Origin: Candidatus Tectimicrobiota bacterium
GTDB taxonomy: Bacteria; JACPUC01
Direction of reading: 5' to 3'
Length of the DNA stretch: 62,663 bases
Assembly (NCBI GenBank): GCA_016192455.1
Contig: JACPUC010000004.1
Span: 1-62,663, forward strand
A program made the translations under genes and the position numbers. This document shows positions 8,092-16,426 of this stretch, piece after piece. Position 1 is the first letter of the stretch, and every line of letters starts with the position of its first letter. The notes beneath the pieces are model-generated. The model did not search any database. It saw only the letters and a program-made list of their open reading frames with translations, and was not told where the DNA came from.

Positions 8092-8403
8092 AAAGGGACG
8101 GCAGCGCCATCGGCCCGTTGGTCGCGGGCGCGGAGGCTGTCGAGAGGGACGGTCTCGGCTGAATCGCAGACGGGGCAGGCCAGGGCGGCGATCCGGAGGA
8201 ACAGCAGGGCGAGGCCGAGGAGGGGCCAGAGGAGGAGCGGCGCCGGCCAGAGCGCTGCCGCGCAGACGACGGCGGGGCGAGACCTGGGCGTTGCAGCGCA
8301 GGCAGAGGTAGGTGGCGGGCGCGGTGGGGACGGGATCGAGTGGCTGAGCACGGACGGGACAGGTGCGCGCCCAGGATTCGTGGCACGAGCGGCAGGCAGG
8401 CAC
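8088..8403 (-). pseudogene. Small zinc-ribbon membrane protein, frameshifted
   Basis: From GTG 8403 one frame gives PACRSCHESWARTCPV followed by YLCLRCNAQVSPR, two CxxC pairs like a zinc ribbon. A shift of one base near a CCCC run (about 8280) gives the continuation RPAVVCAAALWPAPLLLW, then PLLGLALLFLRIAALACPVC and DSAETVPLDSLRARDQ. That continuation is one hydrophobic helix followed by another CPVC pair. Together they would form a ~105-residue membrane protein with cysteine pairs on each side, but only if the frame is restored. The gene is bracketed by two REP palindromes in inverted orientation. I do not recognise a named family. Confidence 0.45.
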
Positions 8404-8416
8404 GCTCCGCCAGGTC

Positions 8417-8487
8417 GTAGGGGCGGGGCTTGCCCCGCCCTTGCTCCTTAGGCCCTGACGGATGGGCGGGGCAAGCCCCGCCCCTAC
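8417..8487. repeat. Inverted pair of REP palindromes (BIME-like)
   Basis: Two copies (8417-8440 and 8464-8487) of the GTAGGGGCGGGGC palindrome face each other across a 23-bp spacer, between the zinc-ribbon pseudogene and the convergent end of the UbiD gene. Paired, oppositely oriented REPs of this type form large cruciform/hairpin units. Confidence 0.8.
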
Positions 8488-8536
8488 GAAGGCCGAGCGA
8501 GCAGCCGCGTCATTGCCGGGAGATGCAGGCGGGGCG

Positions 8537-10057
8537 CTACATCTGCTCCACGCCGGAGCTCGCCGCCTTGCTGATGCCGCCTTGCGCGCCGAAGGTCTCG
8601 AAGGAGGTGATGACCGGCGGTTGATCCGGCAGACCGAGCCGGCTCCACTTTTCGGCCACCTGGGCGTACATCTCCTCGCGCAGCCGCGAGCGTCGGGCGA
8701 ACTCCTTCAGGTAGCGGTGCTCGATGCAGGCGTTCACCAGCGCCTTGGAACCGTAGGGGCGCTTCTCCGGCGGGTTCTGCGTCGGGTCGAGGTAGGTGGA
8801 CCAAGTCTGGCGCAGGATGTCGATATCCTGTTCCGGGTTGCAGCGCGTCGTCATGGCCCAGAGCACCTGGTTGATGTCGGTGGGATCGACGTCGTGGTCC
8901 ACCGCCACGATCCACTTCGTGTAGTAGGCGCCGCCGGGGCACTGCGCGGTGAGCGCCAGGGTCTGGGCGACATGGCCGGCGTAGCGCTGCTCCACCGAGA
9001 CCACGCACATGCCGAAGCCGCCGGCCGCCGCGGGCACCATGTAGACGCCGCGGATGCCCGGCACGCCCATGGCGTCGAGATCGTCCCAGACCTTCGCCGA
9101 GCGCGCCACGCTGAAGTAGAGGCTCTGCTCGCAGGCGGGAAAATCGGCCATCAGGGCGCAGGCGATGATGGGATCGTTGCGGTAGTAGATGCGCTCGATG
9201 TCGATCACCGGCGTCGGTCCGCCGGGGCGGCCGTAGTAGCCCTGGAACTCGCCGAAGGGGCCTTCCGGCAGGTACTTCTCGGGGTAGACGAAGCCCTCCA
9301 TGGCGATCTCCGCGTGCGCCGGAATGGGCAGCCCCGTCAGCTCCCCTTCGATCACCTCCACCGGCTTCCCCATGAGGCCGCCGGCGCAGTCGTATTCCGG
9401 CACGTTCTTCGGGAACCCCATGGAGCCGACGACCAGGAGGAGGGGGTCCATGCCGTGCACGACCGCCACCGGCATCGGCTCCCCCTTCGCCCAGTAACGG
9501 TCGCGGTGCAGCAGGGCGTCCTTGCCGGGGGAGATGTAGAGGCCGAGCTGGGTCTTGCTCTGCACCATCTGCCGGTAGGTGCCGACGTTGATGCGCCCGC
9601 TGTCCGGGTCGCGGGTGATGGTCATGTTGCCGGTGCCGAGGTAGCGTCCGCCGTCCAGCGGCCAGAGCTTCGGCGCCGGGAACATCGTCACGTCCACCTC
9701 CTTGCCGCGCAGGACGTGCGAGGTGATCGGGGCCTTCGCCTTGTCGACGGTCAGCGGCGGCAGGCGCTTCTTGTAGAGATCGCGCGCCCGGTTGATCATC
9801 TCGAGGAGGTGCAGGCCCGTCGGCATGCGCAGCGTGAGGGCGATGCGGTCCTGGCTGGCGGCGAGCATGTTGCTGACGACGCGGAATCCCTTCGGCGCCC
9901 CCTTCAGCTTCTCGAAGAGCAGGGCCGGGCTGTTGACGCGGCTGCCGACCATGTAGGTGATGGCCCCCAGCTCCTCCTCCCAGTCGATCTCCTCCTTGAT
10001 GCGCCTGAGTTGCCCTGCTGCTTCCACAACCTGCAGCCAGTCACGTAAATCCTTCAC
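8537..10057 (-). CDS. UbiD-family decarboxylase (second copy)
   Basis: About 506 residues, UbiD family. I choose GTG 10057 (VKDLRDWLQVVEAAGQLRRI) because AGGAGAT sits 6 bp upstream and family members begin with this KDLRDWL motif. The longer frame upstream would translate a tRNA fragment and is rejected. Motifs are NMTITRDPDSGRINVGTYR (prFMN/metal region), LPEGPFGEFQGYYG (active-site Glu/Arg strip) and KWIVAVDHDVDPTDINQVLW. It is convergent with the amidohydrolase and close to the AroY/LigG-like UbiD groups in layout. It ends with SSGVEQM just beyond the REP pair. No ubiX homologue is present in the window. Confidence 0.9.
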   Translation of the reverse strand: MKDLRDWLQVVEAAGQLRRIKEEIDWEEELGAITYMVGSRVNSPALLFEKLKGAPKGFRVVSNMLAASQDRIALTLRMPTGLHLLEMINRARDLYKKRLPPLTVDKAKAPITSHVLRGKEVDVTMFPAPKLWPLDGGRYLGTGNMTITRDPDSGRINVGTYRQMVQSKTQLGLYISPGKDALLHRDRYWAKGEPMPVAVVHGMDPLLLVVGSMGFPKNVPEYDCAGGLMGKPVEVIEGELTGLPIPAHAEIAMEGFVYPEKYLPEGPFGEFQGYYGRPGGPTPVIDIERIYYRNDPIIACALMADFPACEQSLYFSVARSAKVWDDLDAMGVPGIRGVYMVPAAAGGFGMCVVSVEQRYAGHVAQTLALTAQCPGGAYYTKWIVAVDHDVDPTDINQVLWAMTTRCNPEQDIDILRQTWSTYLDPTQNPPEKRPYGSKALVNACIEHRYLKEFARRSRLREEMYAQVAEKWSRLGLPDQPPVITSFETFGAQGGISKAASSGVEQM

Positions 10058-10082
10058 CGTCTCATCTCCTCGCATGCGTGGG

Positions 10083-10107
10083 GGTTCAAGTCCGACCTTC
10101 GGCACCA
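10083..10107 (+). other. tRNA-Leu 3'-end fragment; probable att site
   Basis: 25 nt that match the canonical tRNA-Leu 3' end: T-loop TTCAAGT, 3' T-stem CCGAC, acceptor strand CTTCGGC, discriminator A and CCA. The 5' part of a tRNA is not present upstream (the 5' T-stem strand would be GTCGG but reads GGGGG), so this is a fragment, not a gene. Integrases commonly recombine at exactly this segment. It marks the start of an AT-richer stretch and is followed by TTGTAAGTTATTG, a sequence style common next to such sites. Confidence 0.6.
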
Positions 10108-10456
10108 GATAGTTCTTGTAAGTTATTGTAATTCAATGCGATATAAGAGTAAATGAGCGTGGTAGTTCGTGCCGAAGTGGGTGGGGTTTCGATTGGGCAG
10201 ACCACCCATCCTCCCAACGTTTGCCGCGCGAGCACGACCAATCCTTCCTGGGGTCAACATCAGCAAATCATGCAGTGAACAGGGCTGGTAGGCTACAGCC
10301 CTCCAAGGCCTCACAAGCCGCCGCTGGCCAGCCTCACCGGGACGGGATGCCCACCTGCCTGACCTCACAACTTTGCCCGGTCGCTCCTCAATTTAGGTAG
10401 AACTTAAAAGCGTCCCATCGACAGAATCATCCTCAATCGCAGACTGGCGAGGGATA
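10108..10456. other. Intergenic, AT-richer, no gene seen
   Basis: 349 bp immediately beyond the tRNA fragment. No convincing coding frame. The base composition drops relative to the flanks, consistent with the edge of an acquired segment. Confidence 0.5.
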
Positions 10457-10948
10457 TCAGCTGACTTTGGGATTGGCTACTTCCCCATAAACTCTTACAA
10501 GAGAGTCGATATATTTCGCAAAATCAGGATAATATTCCCTATGATAATTATGAACTTCAAGAAATTCAGGATACCCAAGGAGATCCTTCGCCCAGCGCTC
10601 AGTCCACGTGTACCCCAGTGGATCTGGAAGCCGCAGCTTCTTTAATGAATAAGAGAAGGCGAGATATTCGTACAGCGATAAGAGGCCTAGATATTTACGA
10701 ATAGCTGTTGGATTCTCTCTATATATCTGATATCTCTCTTCACTCATATAATCCTCTGGATAAAGATTGACTTGTTCGACCTCTGCGTCCGAAACCGGCT
10801 CATAAGTCTTCCAGTACATCTGGAAGCGGCTATCGAGTACCTGAGCTTTTAACAATCTGTTCTGAATTACCAATTGCCATGCTAATATCACCAGAGTGCC
10901 AGTCAAAACGACTGCTATCACTATCTGTATGTAGTCGGTTACAGGCAT
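10457..10948 (-). CDS. Hypothetical membrane-anchored protein
   Basis: 163 residues from ATG 10948 (MPVTDYIQIVIAVVLTGTLV), chosen because GAGGGG lies 5 bp upstream; an earlier start 12 codons upstream lacks this. One N-terminal transmembrane helix (residues ~5-27) is followed by a soluble part rich in Tyr/Trp (LYEYLAFSYSLKKLRLPDP, YHREYYPDFAKYIDSL). The topology resembles single-pass proteins of the DUF4760-type phage/defence-associated group, but I cannot confirm the family. Its low GC and position in the 10-14 kb island suggest recent transfer. Confidence 0.6.
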   Translation of the reverse strand: MPVTDYIQIVIAVVLTGTLVILAWQLVIQNRLLKAQVLDSRFQMYWKTYEPVSDAEVEQVNLYPEDYMSEERYQIYRENPTAIRKYLGLLSLYEYLAFSYSLKKLRLPDPLGYTWTERWAKDLLGYPEFLEVHNYHREYYPDFAKYIDSLVRVYGEVANPKVS

Positions 10949-11067
10949 ATTACCCCTCGGCAGAAACGACAAAATTATGGACACCTTATTAAGATAAAAA
11001 CCAACTCTGAGCCATTCTCTCCGGAAAAAGAACCGCCCTTTGCGTTGAGGTGTTGGAGAAAAGAGAG

Positions 11068-11229
11068 TTACAACATCGCGTCGAGATGACCACGCGCAAC
11101 CCGATTGCGGATGGACTGGCCCGACGCCTCGAACTCGCGCGCCAGCTCATCCGGGCTGCGGCCGGCACGCACCAGCTCCACCATCTGACAGCGGAACTCG
11201 GGGGGATATGGTCGTCTGGTGTTGGGCAT
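11068..11229 (-). pseudogene. IS3-family OrfA fragment
   Basis: ATG 11229 with AGGAGGT upstream starts MPNTRRPYPPEFRCQMVELV, then RAGRSPDELAREFEASGQSI, the typical helix-turn-helix of IS3-family OrfA. Homologous reading stops after about 45 residues, where the frame diverges (RNRVARGHLDAML) and terminates. OrfB with the DDE domain is absent. It is a left-end scrap of an insertion sequence between two AT-rich genes, evidence of past transposition into the island. Confidence 0.75.
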
Positions 11230-11327
11230 CGCGAACACCTCCTGCGCAAAGCATCGCGTGTCCACGAAACCGGGTCAACTCCCCAAGCTCCATACAAAGA
11301 AGCCTCTGTGAAACGCAATTTTCTTGA

Positions 11328-12629
11328 TCAGAAGTCACTTTTCTTTGTACTAGGTCCGGATAACCCCCCAGGCGAAACTGAACCCTCTTTACTGGGTTTA
11401 TTATTTTTCTTCATAATGCGATCGGATAACCCTCCTGCTTTTACCCTTGACGTAGGCGACCAGCTTACCACCGTAACTTGCATATCATTCTTTGAAATTG
11501 GATGACGACCTTTCCAACGGTAAATGACCTTTGAACCGACAATATTAAGAGTCCTCGCTGTCGCAGTGATATCAATCACGAGTTGACCATCGTTAAATGC
11601 ACCGGTACTCTTATCAATATAAAAATCAAGCGTTTCCCGGGATTTACTCCGAGATCCAAGCGTTAGAGGTTCAGCCACAAATTGCGCAATCTGTGACCTT
11701 GCGCGAAAAGCGGTTTCCTCTTCTTCTATTAGAGAAGAACCAAGTCGTTCAGTTGCGGCAGAACTTACGACCTCAGCCTCACCTTTTTCATTCGTCCATA
11801 CGCGAACTCCCTGGAAAGCAGCAAGGGAATTGTCATCATTTTCCCGCATATCCTTAAGTTGTTCCGATACAGACTTGTAAGGAGTAGCAGGTGGCACACT
11901 GGATTGTGGATTCGCGAGACTCTCGGCAACAAGGGCCATCCGCGGTGACCATACTATACCAACAACTACGGTATAATGACCGTCAATGTTAGGTCCCTCG
12001 GCATTAAAAATTGGCGCCGCCCCAAGAATTAAGTGCCGTGCTTTTCCAGCAACATTCTCAGCAAATATCCTTCGCATCGCGACCACGCGCTTCTTTTTTT
12101 CTTCAAGCGACTTCCCGCTGCCATCCCAGTTTGGATCGAACTTCTTGATGAGGTCATCCAATTGCTTATGGCCAAGCAGATTGAGTTTGTCCATTAGAGA
12201 AAGGGTTTTAGCGTCCTTCTCAAGCACTGGAGGAACCTCCATTCCTTGTTTAATCAGATTAAGAGTTCGTTCCGAGGTTATTGCAATCCCAAGGTAAGAA
12301 GCTAGCTGACTCTTCGCATGCAGTAAGGCCGATTCAGACGCTACGGTGCGGCTCGGAACCCAGCCGGGTCCGAAAGGTTTCCCAACCCTCGCAATTCCTC
12401 TAGCTATAAAAAAAGGGAAATTGTTATATTCGTTTTCTCCTTCCTTCATGTCCTGACTTTCTAAATATTCCTCCCACCGCTTCTCCGGATCTGATGGAAC
12501 CACAACCGCAAGGTTGCGCGAACCCTTCTGCTGTAATGCAAAACCCGCCCCAGCCTTTTGCGCTAGTAAAGGACTGCTGAAGCCAAGTATTGCGAAAGCA
12601 AGGACCACAGCACTGGTTCGCTTCAACAT
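11328..12629 (-). CDS. Secreted protein of unknown function (LPP20-like segment)
   Basis: 433 residues with strong GGAGG upstream of ATG 12629. A signal peptide (MLKRTSAVVLAFAILGFSSP ending LLAQ) implies export. The middle has SESALLHAKSQLASYLGIAI and, later, RARSQIAQFVAEPLTLGSRS. This 'alternating Ala, self-stacking' pattern is seen in LPP20/FlgT-like outer-membrane-associated domains, here apparently twice. The C-terminus is basic and disordered (DRIMKKNNKPSKEGSVSPG). It is 12 bp downstream of the next secreted protein gene and surely co-transcribed with it. GC is well below neighbours. No enzyme motif is seen. Confidence 0.65.
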   Translation of the reverse strand: MLKRTSAVVLAFAILGFSSPLLAQKAGAGFALQQKGSRNLAVVVPSDPEKRWEEYLESQDMKEGENEYNNFPFFIARGIARVGKPFGPGWVPSRTVASESALLHAKSQLASYLGIAITSERTLNLIKQGMEVPPVLEKDAKTLSLMDKLNLLGHKQLDDLIKKFDPNWDGSGKSLEEKKKRVVAMRRIFAENVAGKARHLILGAAPIFNAEGPNIDGHYTVVVGIVWSPRMALVAESLANPQSSVPPATPYKSVSEQLKDMRENDDNSLAAFQGVRVWTNEKGEAEVVSSAATERLGSSLIEEEETAFRARSQIAQFVAEPLTLGSRSKSRETLDFYIDKSTGAFNDGQLVIDITATARTLNIVGSKVIYRWKGRHPISKNDMQVTVVSWSPTSRVKAGGLSDRIMKKNNKPSKEGSVSPGGLSGPSTKKSDF

Positions 12630-12641
12630 GGTGCTTCCTCC

Positions 12642-13631
12642 TTACCGGTACAGAGGATTGTTCCAGTCACGTGGAAGGTCATCAAGGTTATCCAGCGTTT
12701 GCCCTGGACGGGACAATTTTTCAAAGACTCGCTTTACTCCCTTCTCTGCTGCTTCCCCTGCAAGCATGAACAAGCCAGAATCCACGTTAGCGTTGACAGA
12801 TATGTCATTTTCTTGATCAATTGTCTCGGCAACCAACACGTCTTCTAGCTCTTTCTTTGCCTCTATATACACTTGGACACCTATTTTTCTCTTAGACTGT
12901 GGAACCTTGATGCATATTCGGGTGAGCTGGCATGCGATCGCGGAAGCAGCCTGTTCTCCCGTATTGCTAACAATCTGATTAGTAGAACTGATCCATCTTG
13001 CCATCACAACAATATCGGCAACCGTACCATAAGGTCTTTGCGGACTTAGAACGAACTCCTTGCCTTGGGGGATAGATGTAAGGAGCCTATTTCGGAGGCG
13101 CTCATCTAATTGGCCTTCAGGCCCCCAAAACGCCCCCACACTTACTATACGCGGGATGCTCAATGTTTCAGGGTCAGGGACACAGACGTTCACCAATAGA
13201 GTCAATTGCAAGAAAGTATTACTATCATTTCCCTTAGGACTCGGCGCCTTGATTTCCTTGATTTCTTGATCGGTAATTGAATAAGAATCGATGAATCCAC
13301 GTGATTTCAGAACTAGAATTAGATGATACTTCTCATTTAGTCTCTCATTTTCCCGTGTGGTAGTAATCCCCATCCTCCGTCGAATTTCGACACCGATGAC
13401 TTGATCGACAGCTTCGATGAGAGCTTTTTGACGGATCTTTTCTCTTTTTTCCTGATAATCATCGATGGTGAAGAAATCACCCTCAGTCATTGTAATTGCT
13501 TTTATTTCTTTACACTTCTGGATTTGTTCTGCGTAGCTATTTAAGGAACCTACGAAAAGAGCAAGGTAACTGGAATACGCCGGTAAGAATAAGACTGAGA
13601 AGAATAGTGTGATGGAAAGTCTCCGCGACAT
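12642..13631 (-). CDS. Secreted/membrane-anchored protein of unknown function (FlgT-N-like segment)
   Basis: 329 residues from ATG 13631 (AGGGGAA upstream). The N-terminal hydrophobic stretch SITLFFSVLFLPAYSSYLAL acts as a signal or anchor. The segment EKIRQKALIEAVDQVIGVEI, followed by a predicted strand (YHLILVLKSRGFIDSYSI), recalls the N-terminal domain of FlgT-type proteins that precede LPP20-like domains. A second block, GTVADIVVMARWISSTNQIV, precedes the final third. It is the first gene of a two-gene operon with 11328-12629, served by a strong promoter at 13757-13785. No flagellar genes are nearby, so a flagellar role is not supported. Confidence 0.6.
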   Translation of the reverse strand: MSRRLSITLFFSVLFLPAYSSYLALFVGSLNSYAEQIQKCKEIKAITMTEGDFFTIDDYQEKREKIRQKALIEAVDQVIGVEIRRRMGITTTRENERLNEKYHLILVLKSRGFIDSYSITDQEIKEIKAPSPKGNDSNTFLQLTLLVNVCVPDPETLSIPRIVSVGAFWGPEGQLDERLRNRLLTSIPQGKEFVLSPQRPYGTVADIVVMARWISSTNQIVSNTGEQAASAIACQLTRICIKVPQSKRKIGVQVYIEAKKELEDVLVAETIDQENDISVNANVDSGLFMLAGEAAEKGVKRVFEKLSRPGQTLDNLDDLPRDWNNPLYR

Positions 13632-13756
13632 CACAATTCCCCTGAGCTGCTGAGATCTCTAGCCCTCTGTTTCCTGCTCAACATCAGCAATTTCTACTCT
13701 GGTAGTGTAATGCCTTACGTGACCCTTTCAGTGAAACTGCCTGTTCGTTTGCTTTC

Positions 13757-13785
13757 TACTTATCATGATCGCTCTCGACTGTCAA
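13757..13785 (-). promoter_or_regulatory. Sigma-70 promoter of the two-gene secreted-protein operon
   Basis: On the minus strand, a perfect TTGACA box, 17 bp, then TAAGTA, about 125 bp before the ATG at 13631, in AT-rich DNA. Confidence 0.55.
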
Positions 13786-14212
13786 GCACTTTTTTATATT
13801 GCGTAACATTTTGAAATCTCACGACTTGCCGAATCCGCACCATCCACGTTAGCCTTCGCACCGCTTCATATCGCCGCCTGTTCGACTGACGAATGCCGCC
13901 TATCTCACCTCCCCCAACAGTCGATGAATGGATGCGATACCCTGCACAGCCTCAGCCGCCACAAACATGCCTCCCTCAACTATCCCGGAGAAAGCATCGG
14001 AGAGAATGGTCTAACACTTTGAAAAACAAGGCGCAACTACGCCACCCGAAGCCTCATCTCCGCCACCCAAACCCGTTCAAGTGGGGCACGTGTCATACCG
14101 GCGACGTTGCGGTGGGCGCCCTGAAGCCGGTGGAGGGCAAAGCTGGTCCCCAGGCAAGGGAGCGCGCCTCCGGCGGCGAGCGGCGGAGGCGCGGTGCTCT
14201 GCTTCGTCACGT
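13786..14212. other. Intergenic, no gene seen
   Basis: The right shoulder of the AT-richer island, returning to high GC near 14090. I found no second copy of the tRNA-Leu fragment here. Confidence 0.5.
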
Positions 14213-14701
14213 TCAGGACGTCTGTCGCTCGCCGCCGCCCGCCGCACCGGCGGAGGCATCCTGGGCGGGGGAGCCGTCCCGCGCGGCGTCCTCGAGGTAC
14301 AGCTCGAAGAAGTCGCGCAGCCGCCGCGGGATCGGGATCGACGTCCCCTGCCGGTTGACCAGGCAGAGGAGGGTGGAGCCCTCGGCGGCCAGCACGCCGT
14401 CGGCGTCGCGGTAGCAGCGGTAGGCGAAGCCGACCGACTTCTCGCCGAGACGATAGACGCGCAGCTCCGTGGTGATCTCGTCATCGTACTTGAGCATGGA
14501 CTTGAACTCCGCGTTGGCGGCGATGCGCGGGAAGAACATCTCGTCCTTGTGGTAGAGATCGACCTTCGAGACGCCGTGGGCGCGGAAGAACTCGTTCTCG
14601 CAGTCATCGAAGTAGTGGAAGATGTTCGGGTAGCAGATGACCCCCACCCAATCGGTGTCGCGCCAGGCAACGCGGCGCTGCATGCGGAAAACCTCTGCCA
14701 T
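14213..14701 (-). CDS. Acyl-CoA thioesterase, 4HBT family (YbgC/FadM-like)
   Basis: 162 residues from ATG 14701 (AAGGAA 6 bp upstream). A hot-dog fold thioesterase: RRVAWRDTDWVGVICYPNIF holds the catalytic-type Asp in the R-D-T-D motif of 4-hydroxybenzoyl-CoA-thioesterase relatives. Next comes HYFDDCENEFFRAHGV, and then EFKSMLKYDDEITTELRVYR, the conserved beta strands. The C-terminal 30 residues are an Ala/Gly-rich tail. It hydrolyses an acyl-CoA in the cytoplasm; the acyl group is unknown. It is followed upstream by an MDR dehydrogenase on the same strand. Confidence 0.8.
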   Translation of the reverse strand: MAEVFRMQRRVAWRDTDWVGVICYPNIFHYFDDCENEFFRAHGVSKVDLYHKDEMFFPRIAANAEFKSMLKYDDEITTELRVYRLGEKSVGFAYRCYRDADGVLAAEGSTLLCLVNRQGTSIPIPRRLRDFFELYLEDAARDGSPAQDASAGAAGGGERQTS

Positions 14702-14856
14702 CGTCGTTCCTTCTCTGTTCGTCGTTTGGCGGCCAAAGGAGCCGCGTTCACGTCGAGAGAACCTTGGAGCGCGGGCGTCGCGCCCGCACCCCCTCACCCG
14801 CCGGCGGCGCCGCGCCTGCGCGGGGCGTCCCGCACCGGCCTAGCGCGCCGCCCCCC

Positions 14857-15894
14857 TCACCTTTCCAGCAGCACCTGCGCCGGGTTCGTGGCGCGGTAGC
14901 GGCGTTTGTCGCCGGTGATCTCGAACGCCTTCGGCGCCGCCTCGAGGCCGTGGAGCTGGTGCGTGATCATCGGCCGCAGCTTCAGGCGCCCGGCGGCGAT
15001 GAGGTCCACGGTATGCCGCAGGAGCTTGGCGCCGGGGCGCGCCACCCAGCGCATGGTGAGGTTCTTGCGGCGCGGCACCATGAAGTCCAACTCCACCGGC
15101 CCGCCGGGGAAGGAGATGACCATCACTTGGCCGCCCGGCCGCGCCGCCTGAATGGCCTGCATGTAGGTGGCGTTGCCGGCCAGACCCATGTCCGTGAAGC
15201 CGGCGGCGCACTCGAACACCACATCGGCTCCCTTCCCTCCCGTGAGCTCGCGAATCTGCTCCACCGGGTCGGTCTCGCGGGCGTCGATGATCACGTCCGC
15301 GCCCAGCTCCTCGGCAAGCTGCAGCGATTCGGGGCGCACGTCCACGCCGATGCAGAGGCCGGCGCCGCTCTGCTTGGCGACCTGCAGGGTGGTCAACCCC
15401 ATGACGCCCTGGCCGAAGATCGCCACGGTGTCGCCCAGCCGCGGCCTCACCTCATCCACGGCCGCCACCGCCGTGGTCGCGGGCTGGAACGCCGCCCCCT
15501 CGCCGTTGCTCATGGCGGGGTGCAGCTTCACGAGCGACTCGGTGGAGACCGCGGCGTACTCCGCCAGGCAGCCTGGCGTGTGGATGCCGAGGATATGCCC
15601 CGCCGGGTGCCCGTAGGAGACGCGGTCGCCGACCTGGAACTCCTTGACGCCGTCGCCGCAGGCCGTCACCTCGCCGCAGAACTCATGCCCGAAGAGCTGC
15701 AGCGGCGCCTCGCGGGCGATCTTGTCGCGCAGGTAGAGATGGTTCGACGTGTCGTAGCCCTTGAACTGCAGCACCTCGGTGATGCTCGGCTGCACCGCGA
15801 GGACCTTGACAATCACCTGACCGGGCGCGGCCCGCGGCTCCTCCACCTCGTCCAGGCGCATGTCGTTGAAGGCATACACCCGCCAGGCTTTCAT
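14857..15894 (-). CDS. Zinc-type alcohol/threonine dehydrogenase (MDR superfamily)
   Basis: 345 residues. An N-terminal GroES-like domain carries the GHEFCGEVTACG motif (Zn-ligand His-Glu), followed by VGDRVSYGHPAG. A Rossmann domain has DTVAIFGQGVMGLTTLQVAK and an acidic residue after IGVDVRP that favours NAD. GGKGADVVFECAAG is typical of sorbitol/threonine dehydrogenases. The four-Cys structural zinc lobe is missing: the region after GHPAG has only isolated Cys. It probably acts as an NAD-dependent alcohol or enoyl reductase on a small-molecule substrate; its neighbours (thioesterase, amidohydrolase remnant) suggest a degradation pathway. Confidence 0.85.
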   Translation of the reverse strand: MKAWRVYAFNDMRLDEVEEPRAAPGQVIVKVLAVQPSITEVLQFKGYDTSNHLYLRDKIAREAPLQLFGHEFCGEVTACGDGVKEFQVGDRVSYGHPAGHILGIHTPGCLAEYAAVSTESLVKLHPAMSNGEGAAFQPATTAVAAVDEVRPRLGDTVAIFGQGVMGLTTLQVAKQSGAGLCIGVDVRPESLQLAEELGADVIIDARETDPVEQIRELTGGKGADVVFECAAGFTDMGLAGNATYMQAIQAARPGGQVMVISFPGGPVELDFMVPRRKNLTMRWVARPGAKLLRHTVDLIAAGRLKLRPMITHQLHGLEAAPKAFEITGDKRRYRATNPAQVLLER

Positions 15895-15929
15895 GGCAAA
15901 GCTCCCGCAAGCATTCGTCCACGCAGGGG

Positions 15930-16426
15930 TCAGGCGGAGGCGGCGCGCTCGGCGCGCGGCGCCGCGGCCAGACGCGGGAAGAGGCGCAGCGCCTTGCCGC
16001 CCATGAGCTTGGCGCGGTCGGCGACGCTGAAGCGGGCGCCGTCGACGATGCGGCGCGCCTTCATGAGCCAGTCGGGACGAATCGAGTAGTCGCTGCCGAA
16101 GCAGACTTGGTCGATCCCCAGGTTGGTGACGGCGTACTCGATGTGGCGCGGGTTCCAGACCGGCGGCGCGGTGTCGAAGTAGATGCGATCGAGGTCGCCC
16201 TCGATGTCCGCCAGGGGGAGCAGCCCGAGGCCGCGCACGCAGCGGTCCTTCAGCCCGAAGAACATGCCCCCCAGGTGGCCCATCCGGAACGAAGACCTCC
16301 TCCTCGCCCTTGCAGATGTGCCAGATGCGCCCATCATAAGGTGGCCTGGTAGCCGGCGGGGAGATAGCGCGCGCACTCGTCGAGCATGAGGCGCGGCATC
16401 CAGTGGTGGTGCACGTCGATGATCAT
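15930..16426 (-). pseudogene. Amidohydrolase (ACMSD-like), internally deleted and frameshifted
   Basis: ATG 16426 starts MIIDVHHHWMPRLMLDECAR with the HxH metal motif of amidohydrolase-2 proteins. After YLPAGYQATL the frame stops. One base shift gives the expected continuation YDGRIWHICKGEEEVFVPDG. Then the reading jumps back in frame to RMGHLGGMFFGLKDRC, followed by DRIYFDTAPPVWNPRHIEYA and QVCFGSDYSIRPDWL, the C-terminal third of the family (FGSDY has the catalytic-site Asp). About 150 internal residues are missing, including the central His ligands, so it cannot be active. Either true decay or an assembly join. A complete relative lies at 52726-53688. Confidence 0.75.

Noticed and set aside
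10015-10107. Possible full tRNA-Leu gene
   Set aside because: Only the 3' 25 nt match. The 5' acceptor strand GCCGAAG is not 85 nt upstream and the 5' T-stem does not pair.
16336-16344. TGA in the amidohydrolase frame as another selenocysteine
   Set aside because: The sequence after the stop matches the family only after a one-base shift and does not place a Cys there; no hairpin follows.
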